Under the pieces are notes generated by a model. It ran no database searches. It was not told the origin of the DNA and saw only the letters and a list, made by a program, of their open reading frames with translations. 21,041 bases of DNA, from contig CAMUGK010000009.1 in the NCBI GenBank assembly GCA_947088415.1, positions 1 to 21,041 of the forward strand, in the 5' to 3' direction. The position numbers and the translations under genes were made by a program. This document shows positions 20,840 to 21,041 of this stretch, in pieces (position 1 is the stretch's first letter; each line of letters opens with the position of its first letter). The stretch is from an uncultured Bacillota bacterium (GTDB lineage Bacteria > Bacillota > Clostridia > Christensenellales > UBA1242).

Positions 20840-21041
20840 TTAGATGTTAAGAAGACGCAAAATTCTACCCTTAACAATCATCAAAATAAGGTCTATAACC
20901 CAAAGAATGAAGCCGAGACCAATAAGGCGAATGATGCCAGCAATGATTTTGCCTTCGCTAAATCTTGTTAATGCACCTAAAATCCATGCTGTGAAAGGAA
21001 TGATAGCCAAGATAATGCTAACAATTCTTCCAAGTCCAAAA
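20840..21041 (-). CDS. 3' end of a small membrane protein (partial, runs off the window)
   Basis: The last 66 residues of a - strand gene, in frame from the window edge to a TAA at 20840-20842. It shows one hydrophobic segment (IVSIILAIIPFTAWILGAL), a polar turn with TRFSEGK, and a second hydrophobic segment (IRLIGLGFILWVIDLILMIV), ending in a basic KGRILRLLNI. The layout suggests a two-or-more-helix membrane protein of the small DUF/YqaE-like kind, but the start and family cannot be told. A short palindrome (ATCTAAT-G-ATTAGAT, 20831-20845) covers its stop codon. Confidence 0.7.
   Translation of the reverse strand, partial: FGLGRIVSIILAIIPFTAWILGALTRFSEGKIIAGIIRLIGLGFILWVIDLILMIVKGRILRLLNI

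Overview
The window comes from a strongly AT-rich, Gram-positive, endospore-forming bacterium, most likely an anaerobic member of the Clostridia (Bacillota). The sporulation genes support this: spoIIID, the germination protease gpr, a DUF2953/ytfJ(GerW) pair, a DacF/DacB-type carboxypeptidase and a BclA-like collagen protein. The oxygen-sensitive pyruvate formate-lyase system (pflB, pflA) supports an anaerobic lifestyle. TGA behaves as a normal stop codon.

Layout. 1-770: the mother-cell regulator gene spoIIID (+) converges on rpsT (-) at a shared terminator. 872-6481: one tightly packed + strand run, gpr, DUF2953 gene, ytfJ, D-Ala-D-Ala carboxypeptidase, rluB, HI0933-type flavoprotein, plsC, ending in a bidirectional terminator shared with a small membrane/coiled-coil gene on the - strand. 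7069-8231: a four-repeat S1-domain protein, then tRNA-Thr(CGT). 8314-9339: a GNAT acetyltransferase and ogt. 9358-12846: a TetR-regulated ABC-2 exporter (regulator, ATPase, permease) with a clear promoter and a dyad-symmetric operator candidate, followed by a second GNAT and a four-helix membrane protein, closed by a strong terminator. 12894-14153 (-): collagen-like spore-surface protein. 14365-17621: pflB and pflA, separated by an unusually long gap of about 310 bases filled with hairpins and repeats. 17647-17735 (-): tRNA-Ser(GGA), whose upstream region carries a duplicated tRNA 5' end and an inverted D-arm copy. 17977-19965: a large DUF2207 membrane protein that appears to be transcribed leaderless. 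20155-20798: an HD-domain gene broken by two +1 frameshifts, both at G runs. 20840-21041 (-): the 3' end of a small membrane protein that runs off the window.

No CRISPR array, insertion sequence, integrase or phage gene is visible. The most unusual signals are not protein-coding: (i) a short palindromic element sharing TTGTGRCTAGTmTGC, present three times between genes; (ii) the tRNA-Ser locus, where a good promoter reads first into a truncated tRNA-Ser 5' copy and then through a segment complementary to the tRNA D-arm; (iii) the promoter/start geometry of the DUF2207 gene; (iv) homopolymeric-G frameshifts in the HD gene; (v) a second hairpin repeat (CTTTTCT...AGAAAAGTAAC) immediately after two unrelated genes. 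All calls were made by eye, with no database search.
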